Assembly: GCF_000183725.1 (NCBI RefSeq)
Contig: NC_014755.1
Coordinates: forward strand, 1-64,000
DNA from: Sulfuricurvum kujiense DSM 16994
GTDB lineage: Bacteria > Campylobacterota > Campylobacteria > Campylobacterales > Sulfurimonadaceae
DNA length: 64,000 bases
Direction of reading: 5' to 3'
This document shows positions 53,501 through 61,914 of this stretch, piece by piece; the stretch's first letter is position 1, and each line of letters begins with the position of its first letter. The position numbers were made by a program, and so were the translations under genes. Below the pieces are notes generated by a model that saw nothing but the letters and a program-made list of their open reading frames with translations, was not told the origin of the DNA and did no database searches.

Positions 53501-53826
53501 CGGACGATAAGTGAGAAAGCAATAAAACATCCTATTGTAATTATTACGGATGCTCCCATCGCCCACCAAAACCCGATTTTCTCCAACAGTATCGGAAACG
53601 CCAAAAACATCGGCAACGTCGGGACAACGTACCAAAACGTATACCACGCATGATTGGCGATCTTTTCGGTACTCTGATTTTCAACATAGAGCCAAATCAG
53701 TGCTAAAAAGGTTACGATCGGCAATGCCGCAACCAATCCGCCCAGCTTATCGCTCCGTTTAGCCATCTCGGAGACTAGAACCACTACTCCGGCAGTCAGT
53801 AGATATTTTACGATTAACCACGTCAT
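53476..53826 (-). CDS. DUF3147 membrane protein
   Basis: A 116-residue protein with four membrane helices; YLLTAGVVVLVSEMAKRSDK, LGGLVAALPIVTFLALIWLY and HAWYTFWYVVPTLPMFLAFP are typical of DUF3147. It starts one base after the ArsR stop and is cotranscribed with that regulator. Function of the family is unknown. Confidence 0.82.
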   Translation of the reverse strand: MTWLIVKYLLTAGVVVLVSEMAKRSDKLGGLVAALPIVTFLALIWLYVENQSTEKIANHAWYTFWYVVPTLPMFLAFPILLEKIGFWWAMGASVIITIGCFIAFSLIVRQFGVELW

Positions 53827-53827
53827 G

Positions 53828-54205
53828 TTATTTCACTGCGACCGCATCGTTAAAAAATAGTTCCCGGTTCTCATCAAAATTCGTCACTAAAGTCTGAAAA
53901 CATCCTGCCATCTCACGGATTGTTTCAATGTTGGGTTCGATATAAACCTTATTCCCTTTTTTCTCCACCGTAATAATCTTCGCTTCTTTGAGCTCTTTGA
54001 TGTGGGCGGAAATGGTCGGAAGGGAAAAGTTAAAATGCTCCGCAATCGTGCTGACACAAGTAGCTATATGATTAACCTCAACACCGGGCTGTTTTTTATC
54101 CAGTGAACAGGTATATCCCCCCGTAAAAACATTTTTAAAAATCAGAAAACGGGTCTCATTGCTCAGTGCTTTGAAAATCTTGAGCTTTTGTTCCATATCG
54201 AGCAT
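53828..54205 (-). CDS. ArsR-family regulator, candidate sulfur/thiol sensor
   Basis: A 125-residue winged-helix regulator: KIFKALSNETRFLIF is the typical start, FSLPTISAHIKELKEAKII the recognition HTH, and KKGNKVYIE the wing. It carries cysteines C33, C50 and C102, and a longer than usual loop between helices 2 and 3 holding the first two. ArsR relatives BigR/SqrR use a Cys pair to sense persulfide; the neighbouring DsrE and rhodanese genes make that a reasonable hypothesis here. Metal sensing is the alternative. A shared operator motif occurs in its own promoter and before the rhodanese operon. Confidence 0.85.
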   Translation of the reverse strand: MLDMEQKLKIFKALSNETRFLIFKNVFTGGYTCSLDKKQPGVEVNHIATCVSTIAEHFNFSLPTISAHIKELKEAKIITVEKKGNKVYIEPNIETIREMAGCFQTLVTNFDENRELFFNDAVAVK

Positions 54206-54263
54206 ACAATCCCTTTTTACTAAATAACTCTAAAGTATTCGTTGATTATAGCATACGAGATGA

Positions 54264-54320
54264 AATTAGCAAATTAGCTAAATAGAATGTTATAATTTTA
54301 GTATTTAGCTAATTAGTATA
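54264..54320. promoter_or_regulatory. Operators in the ArsR/DsrE divergent region
   Basis: Two copies of TTAGC-N3-TTAG(C/T): TTAGCAAATTAGCTAA near 54265-54282 and TTAGCTAATTAGT near 54305-54317. The same motif recurs at 54884-54900. Probable ArsR binding sites. Confidence 0.65.
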
Positions 54321-54331
54321 TTTACATTATT

Positions 54332-54360
54332 TTTACAATGTGCTATTACAATGATATAAA
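54332..54360 (+). promoter_or_regulatory. Promoter of the exported DsrE-like gene
   Basis: TTTACA (54332-54337), 17 bases, TATAAA (54355-54360), 20 bases before the start codon and downstream of the two ArsR-type sites. This position argues for the ATG at 54380 over an upstream one at 54338. Confidence 0.6.
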
Positions 54361-54379
54361 ATCTTCACAAAGGCTCATC

Positions 54380-54841
54380 ATGAAAAAATGGTTGCTCATC
54401 CTGGCTCTATCAGGAATTTTATTTGCCGAAGAAGGGGTTAAGCAGGTTGTATTTGATTTGAAAACCGGAGACATCGGTACGTTTGAAAAAAAAGTACTCC
54501 AAGGGATCGCATTCGAAAAGAGTTACTATGAAGGAAAATTGGAAAAACTGGATGTTGCCGTTGTCATTCATGGCGATGCCTACAAATTTTTTGTCAAAGA
54601 TTTAAAAATTTCACCGTATAAAAACGATGCAAATCTCGCAAAAGTACACGATGAACTCCGTAAGCGGATTGCTGCGATGGCAGATACCTATGAAGTAGAG
54701 TTTTTAATGTGCGAAGCGACAATGAGAGCACTTAAAATTGATAAAAGCAATGTGTATGACTATGTCAAACTGACACCCAACTCGACAATCGGGCTGATTG
54801 ATAAGCAAAATGAGCATTTCGCGTATATCCCGATTTATTAA
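54380..54841 (+). CDS. Exported DsrE-family protein
   Basis: A 153-residue protein with a signal peptide (WLLILALSGILFA) and a DsrE/DsrF-like fold: KQVVFDLKTGDIGTFEKKVL, VAVVIHGDAYKFFV and EVEFLMCEATMRAL, the last with the Cys at the position used in persulfide carriers of this family. It probably binds sulfane sulfur in the periplasm. The gene is divergent from arsR and the next promoter begins within 5 bases of its stop. Confidence 0.8.
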   Translation: MKKWLLILALSGILFAEEGVKQVVFDLKTGDIGTFEKKVLQGIAFEKSYYEGKLEKLDVAVVIHGDAYKFFVKDLKISPYKNDANLAKVHDELRKRIAAMADTYEVEFLMCEATMRALKIDKSNVYDYVKLTPNSTIGLIDKQNEHFAYIPIY

Positions 54842-54845
54842 ACCC

Positions 54846-54900
54846 TTGACAGATTATTATAATTGTACTATCATACAGATAACTTAGCTATTTAGCTAAT
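54846..54900 (+). promoter_or_regulatory. Promoter and ArsR-type operator of the rhodanese-dsbD-porin operon
   Basis: TTGACA (54846-54851), 17 bases, TATCAT (54869-54874). The operator TTAGC-TAT-TTAGC-TAAT (54884-54900) covers the expected transcription start, so binding would block initiation. Confidence 0.7.
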
Positions 54901-54924
54901 ATCTTAAGTACTTGAGGGTTGTTA

Positions 54925-55389
54925 ATGAAAACGTTTAAAATTGGACTAATACTTGTAGCTTTTATGATGGGATCGCCTCTGATGGCCGGACATCCAGAAA
55001 GCGAAAAATTGATTGACACAGCGAGACAAGAATCGGGTGAGATAACTCCCAAGCAACTCAAAGAGATGCTAGATACTGAAAAAAAAGTAATCGTGATGGA
55101 CGTACGTGAGGAGAATCAACGTGCAGAAGGTGAAATCTACGCACCAAGCACCATGGCAATCACACGCGGAAATTTGGAATTTGAAGTGCTTAATAAAATC
55201 AAAGACAAAAATGCCGTGATCGTCACCTATTGCCGTGGAGGAAGCCGTGGTGCATTGGCGGCACAAACACTTAGAAAACTTGGATTTACCAATGCAACAA
55301 CGCTCAAAGGCGGACTTAAAGGGTGGGCTCAAGAAGGATACCCGATTGAAACCGGATTAGGGGTTACTTTGCTGACCAAAGAGCAATAA
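54925..55389 (+). CDS. Exported rhodanese-like sulfurtransferase
   Basis: A 154-residue single-domain rhodanese with signal peptide (IGLILVAFMMGSPLMAG). VIVMDVREENQRAEGEI and the catalytic loop TYCRGGSRGA (active Cys) are present, and LKGGLKGWAQEGYP is the normal C-terminal signature. It transfers sulfane sulfur to acceptors in the periplasm. ATG at 54925 chosen because of GAGGG upstream. First gene of a five-gene operon under the ArsR-type operator. Confidence 0.9.
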   Translation: MKTFKIGLILVAFMMGSPLMAGHPESEKLIDTARQESGEITPKQLKEMLDTEKKVIVMDVREENQRAEGEIYAPSTMAITRGNLEFEVLNKIKDKNAVIVTYCRGGSRGALAAQTLRKLGFTNATTLKGGLKGWAQEGYPIETGLGVTLLTKEQ

Positions 55390-55399
55390 GGAGATTAAT

Positions 55400-55753
55400 A
55401 TGATTACCTTGATTTTAAACCATGAACCTTATGACGGCAGCGACATTACTTACAATGCGCTTCGCTTAGCGAAAAGTTTGCATAAAAACGGTGAAGCGGT
55501 CAATATTTTCCTGATGAACGATGCCGTCGATTTGGCGCGCGGTATTTGTGTGAAACCGGAGATATACGATTTTGATTTGCACGATACGATCAAAAAGCTG
55601 TATGAACGCGGCGTGAGTGTTCGCGCCTGCGGAACGTGCAATGCACGGTGCGGGATCTACAAAAATACCCCTTATTTCAGTGAAGAGATCTCCTCGACGA
55701 TGGATCAGCTTAGCGAATGGGTGATTCAGAGCGACAAAGTATTAACATTTTAA
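55400..55753 (+). CDS. DsrE-family sulfur-carrier protein
   Basis: A 117-residue cytosolic DsrE protein: TLILNHEPYDGSDITYNALR, GEAVNIFLMNDAVDLARG and SVRACGTCNARCGI. The three cysteines in the last segment are at the carrier-cysteine position of the family. It follows the rhodanese by 10 bases (AAGGAG site), so a sulfur relay between the two, on either side of the membrane, is plausible though not shown. Confidence 0.88.
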   Translation: MITLILNHEPYDGSDITYNALRLAKSLHKNGEAVNIFLMNDAVDLARGICVKPEIYDFDLHDTIKKLYERGVSVRACGTCNARCGIYKNTPYFSEEISSTMDQLSEWVIQSDKVLTF

Positions 55754-55772
55754 AAGAGGATGAATTAACCAC

Positions 55773-57575
55773 ATGAGATTTTTTTTACTATTTGTATTGC
55801 TTCTCAATACCTTGGTCTTTGGCGAACCCAAATTTTTAATGCCGGAAGAGGCGTTCAAAGCTTCGGCGTACATGAAAAAGAAATGCACGGTCAGTGCTAC
55901 TATCGAACTGGGCGAGAGTATTTATCTCTATAAATCCAAAATCAAAGCGACTATTGTTGAAAAAAACAGCGGTGTCATCATCGATCATATCACCTTGCCA
56001 GAGGGGGTCAATCATGAGGGTGAAACGGTGTTTACCACATCACCGATCATCGACATCAAACTTGCCAAAGATCGACCGATAGAGACGATTGTTCCCATTA
56101 CGCTACAGCTGAGCTATCAGGGATGTTCTGAACAAGGGCTTTGTTATGAACCGATCGATACCCGGTTTACCTTTAATATTGAAACAGCGAAGCTTGTCTT
56201 CAAAGGCAAGGCCGTAACCCCGGTAACAGCATCTCCGTCGGCGAAAAAAAGCCCGATCACGGTCTCTGAAACCGACCGAATTACCCAAACGTTTATCGAG
56301 GGAAATGTACCGCTTATCCTCCTGACATTTTTTACCTTCGGTCTTTTACTCTCTCTGACCCCGTGCATTTTCCCGATGATTCCGATCCTCTCCTCGATCA
56401 TTGTCGCGCAGGGAAAACACATGAGTGCTATGAGAGGGTTTATGCTCTCTCTCGTTTATGTTCTCTCGATGTCGGTCGCCTATACGATTGCCGGAGTTTT
56501 GGCAGGATTATTCGGCGGCAACATCCAAATCGCAATGCAAAATCCGTGGGTTATTTCGACGTTTGCACTCCTTTTTGTCGGGTTAGCCGTATCGATGTTC
56601 GGATTCTTTAAAATAGGACTTCCCTCATCTTGGCAAACCCGTTTGACGAAAACCTCTAACGAAGCAAGTTCCAAGGGGGGGTATATCGGTGTCGCCATTA
56701 TGGGCTTTTTATCGGCACTGATCGTAGGACCGTGTGTCGCGCCACCGCTCGCCGGAGCATTGGTTTATATCGGACAGAGCGGAAATGCATTGCTTGGAGG
56801 TAGCGCACTTTTTGTTCTGAGTCTTGGAATGGGTGTCCCCTTACTCTTGATCGGAACGGGTGCAGGCAAATACATGCCTCGACCGGGCGGATGGATGGAT
56901 CGCGTATCGCATGTCTTCGGGGTTGTGATGCTTGCCATCGCCATCTGGATGCTCAGCCGCATTCTCCCTCCGGCTGTTTCCATGCTGTTATTGTCGGCAT
57001 TGCTGATTGTCGTATCGATTTATTTGGGAGCGTTGGAGCCGTTAGGCGAACACTATAAAGGGTTTAAAGCATTTTTAAAAGGGATTGGAGTCATCCTTCT
57101 CGCCTATGGTCTGATATTGCTTTACGGCGGGATTAAAGGCTCAGGAGATCCATTGGCACCGCTCACGTTTGCCAATGAAACACAACCGACTTCCGTATCG
57201 GGTCAAAATGCCGATATGGAATTCAAGATCATCCACTCATCGGAAGAACTGGATACCCTTTTGGCGCAGAGCAAAGGGAAAAAAGTGATGCTTGATTTCT
57301 ATGCGGACTGGTGTACCTCGTGCAAAGAACTCGATCATACCACCTTCAAAGACCCGCGTGTGATAGAATCACTCAAAGAGTATGTTTTAATCCGAGCCGA
57401 CGTAACCGCCAACAGTGACGCCGAGCAAGCGCTGGCAAAACGGTTCAATCTTTTCGGTCCTCCGGCCATGATCTTTTTCGATGAGAGCGGAAAATCCATC
57501 CAAGGTGCCGATCTAATCGGATTTAAAGATGCTGAAACCTTTATTGCCCATATCAAAACATTGGAGAAACCATGA
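55773..57575 (+). CDS. dsbD: Thiol:disulfide interchange protein DsbD
   Basis: A 600-residue inner-membrane protein that carries electrons from cytosolic thioredoxin to the periplasm. All three domains and cysteine pairs are present: N-terminal domain C118/C124 (QGCSEQGLCYEP), membrane domain C198 (TPCIFPMIP) and C321 (GPCVAPPLAG) over about eight helices, and C-terminal thioredoxin domain C514/C517 (ADWCTSCKEL). Signal peptide at the start. It ends overlapping the thioredoxin gene by 4 bases. It could feed electrons to the exported thioredoxins and the cytochrome maturation path. Confidence 0.95.
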   Translation: MRFFLLFVLLLNTLVFGEPKFLMPEEAFKASAYMKKKCTVSATIELGESIYLYKSKIKATIVEKNSGVIIDHITLPEGVNHEGETVFTTSPIIDIKLAKDRPIETIVPITLQLSYQGCSEQGLCYEPIDTRFTFNIETAKLVFKGKAVTPVTASPSAKKSPITVSETDRITQTFIEGNVPLILLTFFTFGLLLSLTPCIFPMIPILSSIIVAQGKHMSAMRGFMLSLVYVLSMSVAYTIAGVLAGLFGGNIQIAMQNPWVISTFALLFVGLAVSMFGFFKIGLPSSWQTRLTKTSNEASSKGGYIGVAIMGFLSALIVGPCVAPPLAGALVYIGQSGNALLGGSALFVLSLGMGVPLLLIGTGAGKYMPRPGGWMDRVSHVFGVVMLAIAIWMLSRILPPAVSMLLLSALLIVVSIYLGALEPLGEHYKGFKAFLKGIGVILLAYGLILLYGGIKGSGDPLAPLTFANETQPTSVSGQNADMEFKIIHSSEELDTLLAQSKGKKVMLDFYADWCTSCKELDHTTFKDPRVIESLKEYVLIRADVTANSDAEQALAKRFNLFGPPAMIFFDESGKSIQGADLIGFKDAETFIAHIKTLEKP

Positions 57576-57964
57576 AAAAAATCTTCTTAGCGCTCTTACT
57601 GATCAGCAGTTCACTCTTCGCCGAACTCGATTGGGCACCTTCCTATGAGCAAGGATTGGCAAAAGCCAAAAAAGAGCATAAAATCGTGATGCTGATGTTC
57701 TCTTCCAAAACGTGTAAAATGTGTAACTATATGAAAAAAACCGTGTATGAAAACGATGACGTCTCTGAATACGTGAAAACTTTTTTCATCCCCGTCGAAG
57801 TCGATATCGTAGAACACCCTGACAAATACGGTTATGCGGTTTTCGGTACTCCTACCTATTATTTCTTAACCTCCGATGGCAAACCGATCGGACGGATGAT
57901 GGTAGGCGGTGCATCACCCGAAGGGTTCTTGCAAAAACTCAAAGACGTAAAGCAGGGTCAATAA
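57572..57964 (+). CDS. Exported thioredoxin-fold protein
   Basis: A 130-residue protein with signal peptide (FLALLLISSSLFA) and a thioredoxin-like domain with active site KTCKMC and cis-proline GTPTYYF. It overlaps dsbD by 4 bases, so it is a likely direct redox partner of DsbD. It is similar in size and plan to the thioredoxin-fold protein at 51262-51654. Confidence 0.88.
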   Translation: MKKIFLALLLISSSLFAELDWAPSYEQGLAKAKKEHKIVMLMFSSKTCKMCNYMKKTVYENDDVSEYVKTFFIPVEVDIVEHPDKYGYAVFGTPTYYFLTSDGKPIGRMMVGGASPEGFLQKLKDVKQGQ

Positions 57965-57967
57965 CGG

Positions 57968-59209
57968 ATGATTAAACGCTCACTTCTATTATCGCTGCTC
58001 CTCAGCGTTTCAGGCTCGGCACAAAGCCTTGAAGATATTTTTGCCGAAGGGAAAGTGAGCGGTAATCTCCGCGCTTTTTGGTATGACGGAGAGCGTGAAC
58101 TGCGAATCGACCGAACCGCCCTCACGGTTGGGGGAATTTTAAGCTATAAAACGGCCCCCTACGAAGGAGTGAGCGGAGGAGTTTCCCTCTTTTCGAGCAA
58201 CGGAATCACTTCACTTACCCACATGCCCGAATCGGGACAGACCCATAACCTCAATCTTGACGGCAGTTCCATCAATACGTTGGGTGAAGCTTATCTCCAA
58301 TACACGGGTTATGATACCTCCATCAAATACGGTCGCCAACGTCTCGATCTGCCGCTCTCAAACGATTACTACAACCGAATGCTCCCCAACAGTTTCGAAG
58401 CGCTCAGTTTTGAGAACCGATCACTCAACCATACAACCCTCAAAGGTGCTTACATCACCGGATGGAAGTACAAAGGTTCTGATACCTTTGTCTCGCCGAC
58501 CTACTCGCTGGGGGTAGATCGTGACATCGCCGTCCTCGGGGGAATCTATACTCCCACCGCTTCTCTTAAAATCGAACTCTACGACACCTTTGTGCGTGAT
58601 GTGATGAACGCTCCGTATCTACAGATCATCAACAATGAAATTTGGAAATCTTCCGAGGGGACAACCCTTTCGGGAGCATTGCAATATTTGAATGAACGAA
58701 GTACCGGCGACAAAGCGGTGGGTGATGTCGATACCTATCTGCTCGGATTACGTGGAATACTGACACAAGGGTCTTGGAGCCTAAGTACCCTCTACACCCG
58801 TATTGGCGATCAGAGTTTACTCGGAACGGGAGGACGGTATGAGAAGATGGGGTGGGGAGCGTTTATCACCTACACCGATCTGCAAATCGATGGAGAGAGT
58901 GAAAACGCAGGTGCGGAAGCCTACGGAGGAGTCCTCACTTATCGCCCTGATTCCAGTTTTGAGATTTCGGCCAAATATATGAAAATCGATCAAGATGATG
59001 CCATCCAATCCAATAGCGCATCGCTCACCCAAAATCCCCGCCCCGATTCGGACGAATACAACATCGATGCGACCTATCAGCCGAATAAAGAGTTTCGCCT
59101 GCGAACTCGCTTAGCCTATATCAACTATGACAGAGAGAGTACGTCGCTGTATAAAAACAAATCGTACGATGAGACCAATGTGAGGATCATCGCCGATTAT
59201 CTGTTTTAA
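57968..59209 (+). CDS. Outer-membrane porin
   Basis: A 413-residue protein with a signal peptide (LLSLLLSVSGSAQS) followed by alternating amphipathic strands to the C-terminal aromatic residue (RIIADYLF), as needed for outer-membrane insertion. GKVSGNLRAFWY, YGRQRLDLPLSN and similar segments resemble the OprD/Campylobacterota porin group. Last gene of the operon, 3 bases after the thioredoxin gene. Substrate unknown; a small sulfur compound would fit the context. Confidence 0.85.
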   Translation: MIKRSLLLSLLLSVSGSAQSLEDIFAEGKVSGNLRAFWYDGERELRIDRTALTVGGILSYKTAPYEGVSGGVSLFSSNGITSLTHMPESGQTHNLNLDGSSINTLGEAYLQYTGYDTSIKYGRQRLDLPLSNDYYNRMLPNSFEALSFENRSLNHTTLKGAYITGWKYKGSDTFVSPTYSLGVDRDIAVLGGIYTPTASLKIELYDTFVRDVMNAPYLQIINNEIWKSSEGTTLSGALQYLNERSTGDKAVGDVDTYLLGLRGILTQGSWSLSTLYTRIGDQSLLGTGGRYEKMGWGAFITYTDLQIDGESENAGAEAYGGVLTYRPDSSFEISAKYMKIDQDDAIQSNSASLTQNPRPDSDEYNIDATYQPNKEFRLRTRLAYINYDRESTSLYKNKSYDETNVRIIADYLF

Positions 59210-59259
59210 ATATTGTGCTTATAAGGGTATTATTTTATAAATACCAGTGTCGTAATACA

Positions 59260-59333
59260 AGTGTTTTTCGTATACTTTCGACCACCCTGCTTTTAGTAGC
59301 TAAATATCTGCAATAATCTATACGAAAAACACT
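59260..59333. repeat. 15-bp inverted repeat before the resolvase gene
   Basis: AGTGTTTTTCGTATA (59260-59274) and TATACGAAAAACACT (59319-59333) are exact reverse complements 44 bases apart, directly upstream of a serine resolvase gene. They are most likely subsites of its recombination (res) site. Confidence 0.65.
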
Positions 59334-59380
59334 GTCGGAATGATATAATGGTCGGATACTAAAATTTGAGGTTTTCCGAC

Positions 59381-59947
59381 ATGCTAATAGGATATATGCG
59401 AGTATCAACTGACGGTGATCGACAAAGTACTGATCTTCAACGTGATGCATTGATCGGTGCCGGTATCGATGAACGAAATATTTTCGAAGATAAAGCTTCC
59501 GGGTCTAAAGATGATTGTGTCGGTTTAGCTCAAGCGCTGGAATATGTCAAAGAGGGTGATACACTCGTTGTTTGGAAACTGGATCGATTAGGAAGATCCC
59601 TACCCCATTTGATCGAAATTGTTTCACAACTCAAAGCCAAAGGTATCGGATTCAAATCTCTGACTGAGGGAATGGATACTTCCAGCCCATCCGGTGAACT
59701 ACTCTTTCATGTCTTTGGAGCATTAGCTCAGTTTGAACGCTCGCTCATTCAAGAACGGGTTAATGCCGGATTAGCAGCGGCGCGAAAAAGAGGACGTATC
59801 GGTGGACGACCGCGAGCTATCCCTCAAGAAAAAATGGACGCTATTTTAGATGCATTGAATAATGGGATGTCAAAGGCGGGAATATGTCGAACGTTTGAAG
59901 TGAAGCGGTCGACGTTGATTGATGCATTGAATAGAAGCAAGCCTTAA
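59381..59947 (+). CDS. Serine resolvase/invertase
   Basis: A 188-residue small serine recombinase; start at ATG 59381. GYMRVST places the nucleophile at S9, VVWKLDRLGRSLPHLIE and FGALAQFERSLIQERV are core motifs and the C-terminus has the HTH (MSKAGICRTFEVKRSTLID). It is not inside a transposon I can see and has an inverted repeat just upstream, so a plasmid multimer-resolution role is likely. Distinct from the Tn3 resolvase at 45602. Confidence 0.9.
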   Translation: MLIGYMRVSTDGDRQSTDLQRDALIGAGIDERNIFEDKASGSKDDCVGLAQALEYVKEGDTLVVWKLDRLGRSLPHLIEIVSQLKAKGIGFKSLTEGMDTSSPSGELLFHVFGALAQFERSLIQERVNAGLAAARKRGRIGGRPRAIPQEKMDAILDALNNGMSKAGICRTFEVKRSTLIDALNRSKP

Positions 59948-60007
59948 GGATATCTCTAAATTTTATGAAGATGTGCTACAATTTTCAAAAGTAAAAAGGG
60001 GGCATTG

Positions 60008-60367
60008 ATGTCACGATTACCGCTTCAGCAGTTCGAACTCTATCATCAACTTATGATGCCTCTTTTACAGATCGAGGCGGATTTAGAACCTGCTGATAAC
60101 AATATTATTAAAAGTCATGCCCGTACTGCTCTCGTTTTTACTCAAGGGATGAGAGAGATACTCGATGATTTAACATTCGATTATGATGTATTCGAAAAAC
60201 TGCTCTTTGATCTCGATGATAATTATGAAATTGTTAAAACCGAGTACGCTACCGTTAATGATCTAGAACTAAAATCTATCGTTGATCAGCTGATGACTCA
60301 AATGGTAAAACTCCAAATGGAGATCAGCGATAAATTGGTTGATTTCAAACATGCCAATCGAGCTTGA
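60008..60367 (+). CDS. Putative antitoxin of a RelE-type pair
   Basis: A 119-residue acidic helical protein (PLLQIEADLEPADNNIIKSH, VFEKLLFDLDDNYEIVKTEY). No DNA-binding motif is obvious. It overlaps the RelE-like gene by 17 bases and precedes it, in the antitoxin-toxin order, with an AAAAGGGGG site. Antitoxin role is inferred from position. Confidence 0.55.
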   Translation: MSRLPLQQFELYHQLMMPLLQIEADLEPADNNIIKSHARTALVFTQGMREILDDLTFDYDVFEKLLFDLDDNYEIVKTEYATVNDLELKSIVDQLMTQMVKLQMEISDKLVDFKHANRA

Positions 60368-60632
60368 AAAGCAATACCTAAAAGATCGAGAACGAGCAAT
60401 CAGATCGATTGGTGAAGCCATTATCGAAAAAACTGAAAAACTTTTCGAAACCGATTCTTCTCATCCATCACTTCACAACAAACCAATTATTTGCTCAAAA
60501 GACAAGTTCAAACACTCAGTGCGTGTTGGTGGAACCGGCTACCGGATCATCTATACCATACGAGAAAACTACATTTATTTCCAGCGCCTTATAAATCATG
60601 ACATCTATGATCGATTGACGAAAGATTGCTAA
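60351..60632 (+). CDS. RelE/ParE-superfamily toxin
   Basis: A 93-residue protein; ATG at 60351 within the previous gene. KDRERAIRSIGEAIIEKTEK is the N-terminal helix pair, and FKHSVRVGGTGYRIIYTIRE followed by YIYFQRLINHDIYDRL is the RelE beta-sheet core with an R-I-I-Y strand. Probably an mRNA interferase or gyrase inhibitor; cleavage residues were not assigned. Confidence 0.72.
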   Translation: MPIELEKQYLKDRERAIRSIGEAIIEKTEKLFETDSSHPSLHNKPIICSKDKFKHSVRVGGTGYRIIYTIRENYIYFQRLINHDIYDRLTKDC

Positions 60633-60673
60633 TCATAAAAACGTATTCTTACTAGCTTTAGTAGCATTATATT

Positions 60674-61007
60674 TTATTGTAACTGTTCATAATTCATTTG
60701 TATAGTCTTATATACTACTTCACTCAAATCACCTTGTATGCTTATAAACGGCATCCATCTTTGGATAAGAGTGATTATTTCTTGTATATTGTTATAATAC
60801 ATTTTTATATCAATACTTCCATCAGCTTCTTCCGCAATAAAGTCAAAATTATCTTTATTGAACAAACCTTCTTTTTTAAAAAAATTAGAGGCAATAGACT
60901 TTAATCTTAAATGAACATACTTATCTTTGTTCAGTATTCCATATGAATTCATTTTTGAATCTATGTAAAATATTTCGTTTTTGATATATTCAAATGGCTC
61001 TATAGAA
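60674..61007 (-). pseudogene. C-terminal fragment of a WYL-type regulator
   Basis: The frame stays open from the stop at 60674 up to the IS21 end at 61008. It reads IEPFEYIKNEIFYIDSK before the first internal Met, then KDKYVHLRLKSIASNFFKKE and IKMYYNNIQEIITLIQRWMP, the pattern of the C-terminal extension of WYL-domain (YafY-like) regulators. The N-terminal HTH and most of the WYL domain are missing, cut off by the insertion element. The matching N-terminal half was not found with confidence beyond 63191. Confidence 0.65.
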
Positions 61008-61032
61008 TGTCAAGCGACATTTAAAAATGACC
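61008..61032 (+). repeat. Left terminal repeat of the IS21-family element
   Basis: TGTCAAGCGACATTTAAAAA followed by TGACC. It matches the reverse complement of 63167-63191 at about 20 of 25 positions. Confidence 0.85.
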
Positions 61033-61107
61033 ATCTGCGCCAGATAAAAATGACCAGTTTGGTGTGAGCATTTCACTAAAAATTGGTAGTTTTTTCGGTG
61101 GTTATTT

Positions 61108-61914
61108 TTAAACGTCCTCCTTTGGTTTTGGTTTGATTTTCGGAGGGGTTGGTAATGAGATAAATCCCTCTTTCTTTTTATCTTTGAGGCGGAATGAATC
61201 GCCTTGAATATTGACGACGACACTGTGATGCAGTAGCCGATCAAGGATAGCAGTTGTGATGATGGCATCATCGTTAAAGATCTGTGTCCATTTGCTAAAT
61301 GGCAGGTTGGACGTGAGAATCGTTGAACCCCGTTCGTAACGTCTGGAGATTACTTGGAAGAAGTGATTGGCATCTTCACGGTTCATAGGGAAGTAGCCGA
61401 TTTCATCGATGATAAGAAGCCGTGGCATCATGACGATACGTTTGAGGTATTCGTTGTAGCGTTTGGCTTTTTTAGCCTCCTGCATCTGAATCAGAAGATC
61501 GGACGCAGCAATGAACTTGGTCTTGATACGGCTTTGAGATGCAATGACTCCTAGTGCAATAGAGAGATGCGTTTTACCGACACCACTGGAACCTAAGAGA
61601 ATGATATTTTTTGCCTCTTGGACAAACGATAATCCTGAGAGTTCCATGATCTGCTGCTTGTTTACCCCTAATGAGAAATCGAAATCGTATTCTCCCAATG
61701 TCTTGATAGCAGGGAACCCCGCAAACTTCATCAGCGTCTTCGCACTGCGTTCGTCTCTCCCCTGTGCTTCAATGGCAAGGAGCTGTTCGGCGAACTCTGA
61801 AAAGCTCATTTCACTCTTTGAAGCTTGATCTATCAGGAGGGAGCAATGTTCTGCAATAAAGGGAAGTTGTAGACGATTGCACAGTTCGGTGATCCGCTCA
61901 TTAGGATAACTCAT
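61108..61914 (-). CDS. istB: IS21 helper ATPase IstB
   Basis: A 268-residue AAA+ protein of the DnaC/IstB family. Walker A is LLGSSGVGKTHL, Walker B LLIIDEIGYFP; TSNLPFSKWTQIF and ITTAILDRLLHHSVVVNIQG are typical IstB segments. It helps IstA choose and capture target DNA. It overlaps istA by 4 bases. Length is normal, no frameshift. Confidence 0.95.
   Translation of the reverse strand: MSYPNERITELCNRLQLPFIAEHCSLLIDQASKSEMSFSEFAEQLLAIEAQGRDERSAKTLMKFAGFPAIKTLGEYDFDFSLGVNKQQIMELSGLSFVQEAKNIILLGSSGVGKTHLSIALGVIASQSRIKTKFIAASDLLIQMQEAKKAKRYNEYLKRIVMMPRLLIIDEIGYFPMNREDANHFFQVISRRYERGSTILTSNLPFSKWTQIFNDDAIITTAILDRLLHHSVVVNIQGDSFRLKDKKKEGFISLPTPPKIKPKPKEDV

Noticed and set aside
59235-59450. 71-codon minus-strand frame across the resolvase upstream region
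   Set aside because: It overlaps the start of the resolvase gene and the inverted repeat; no ribosome site and no protein-like composition.
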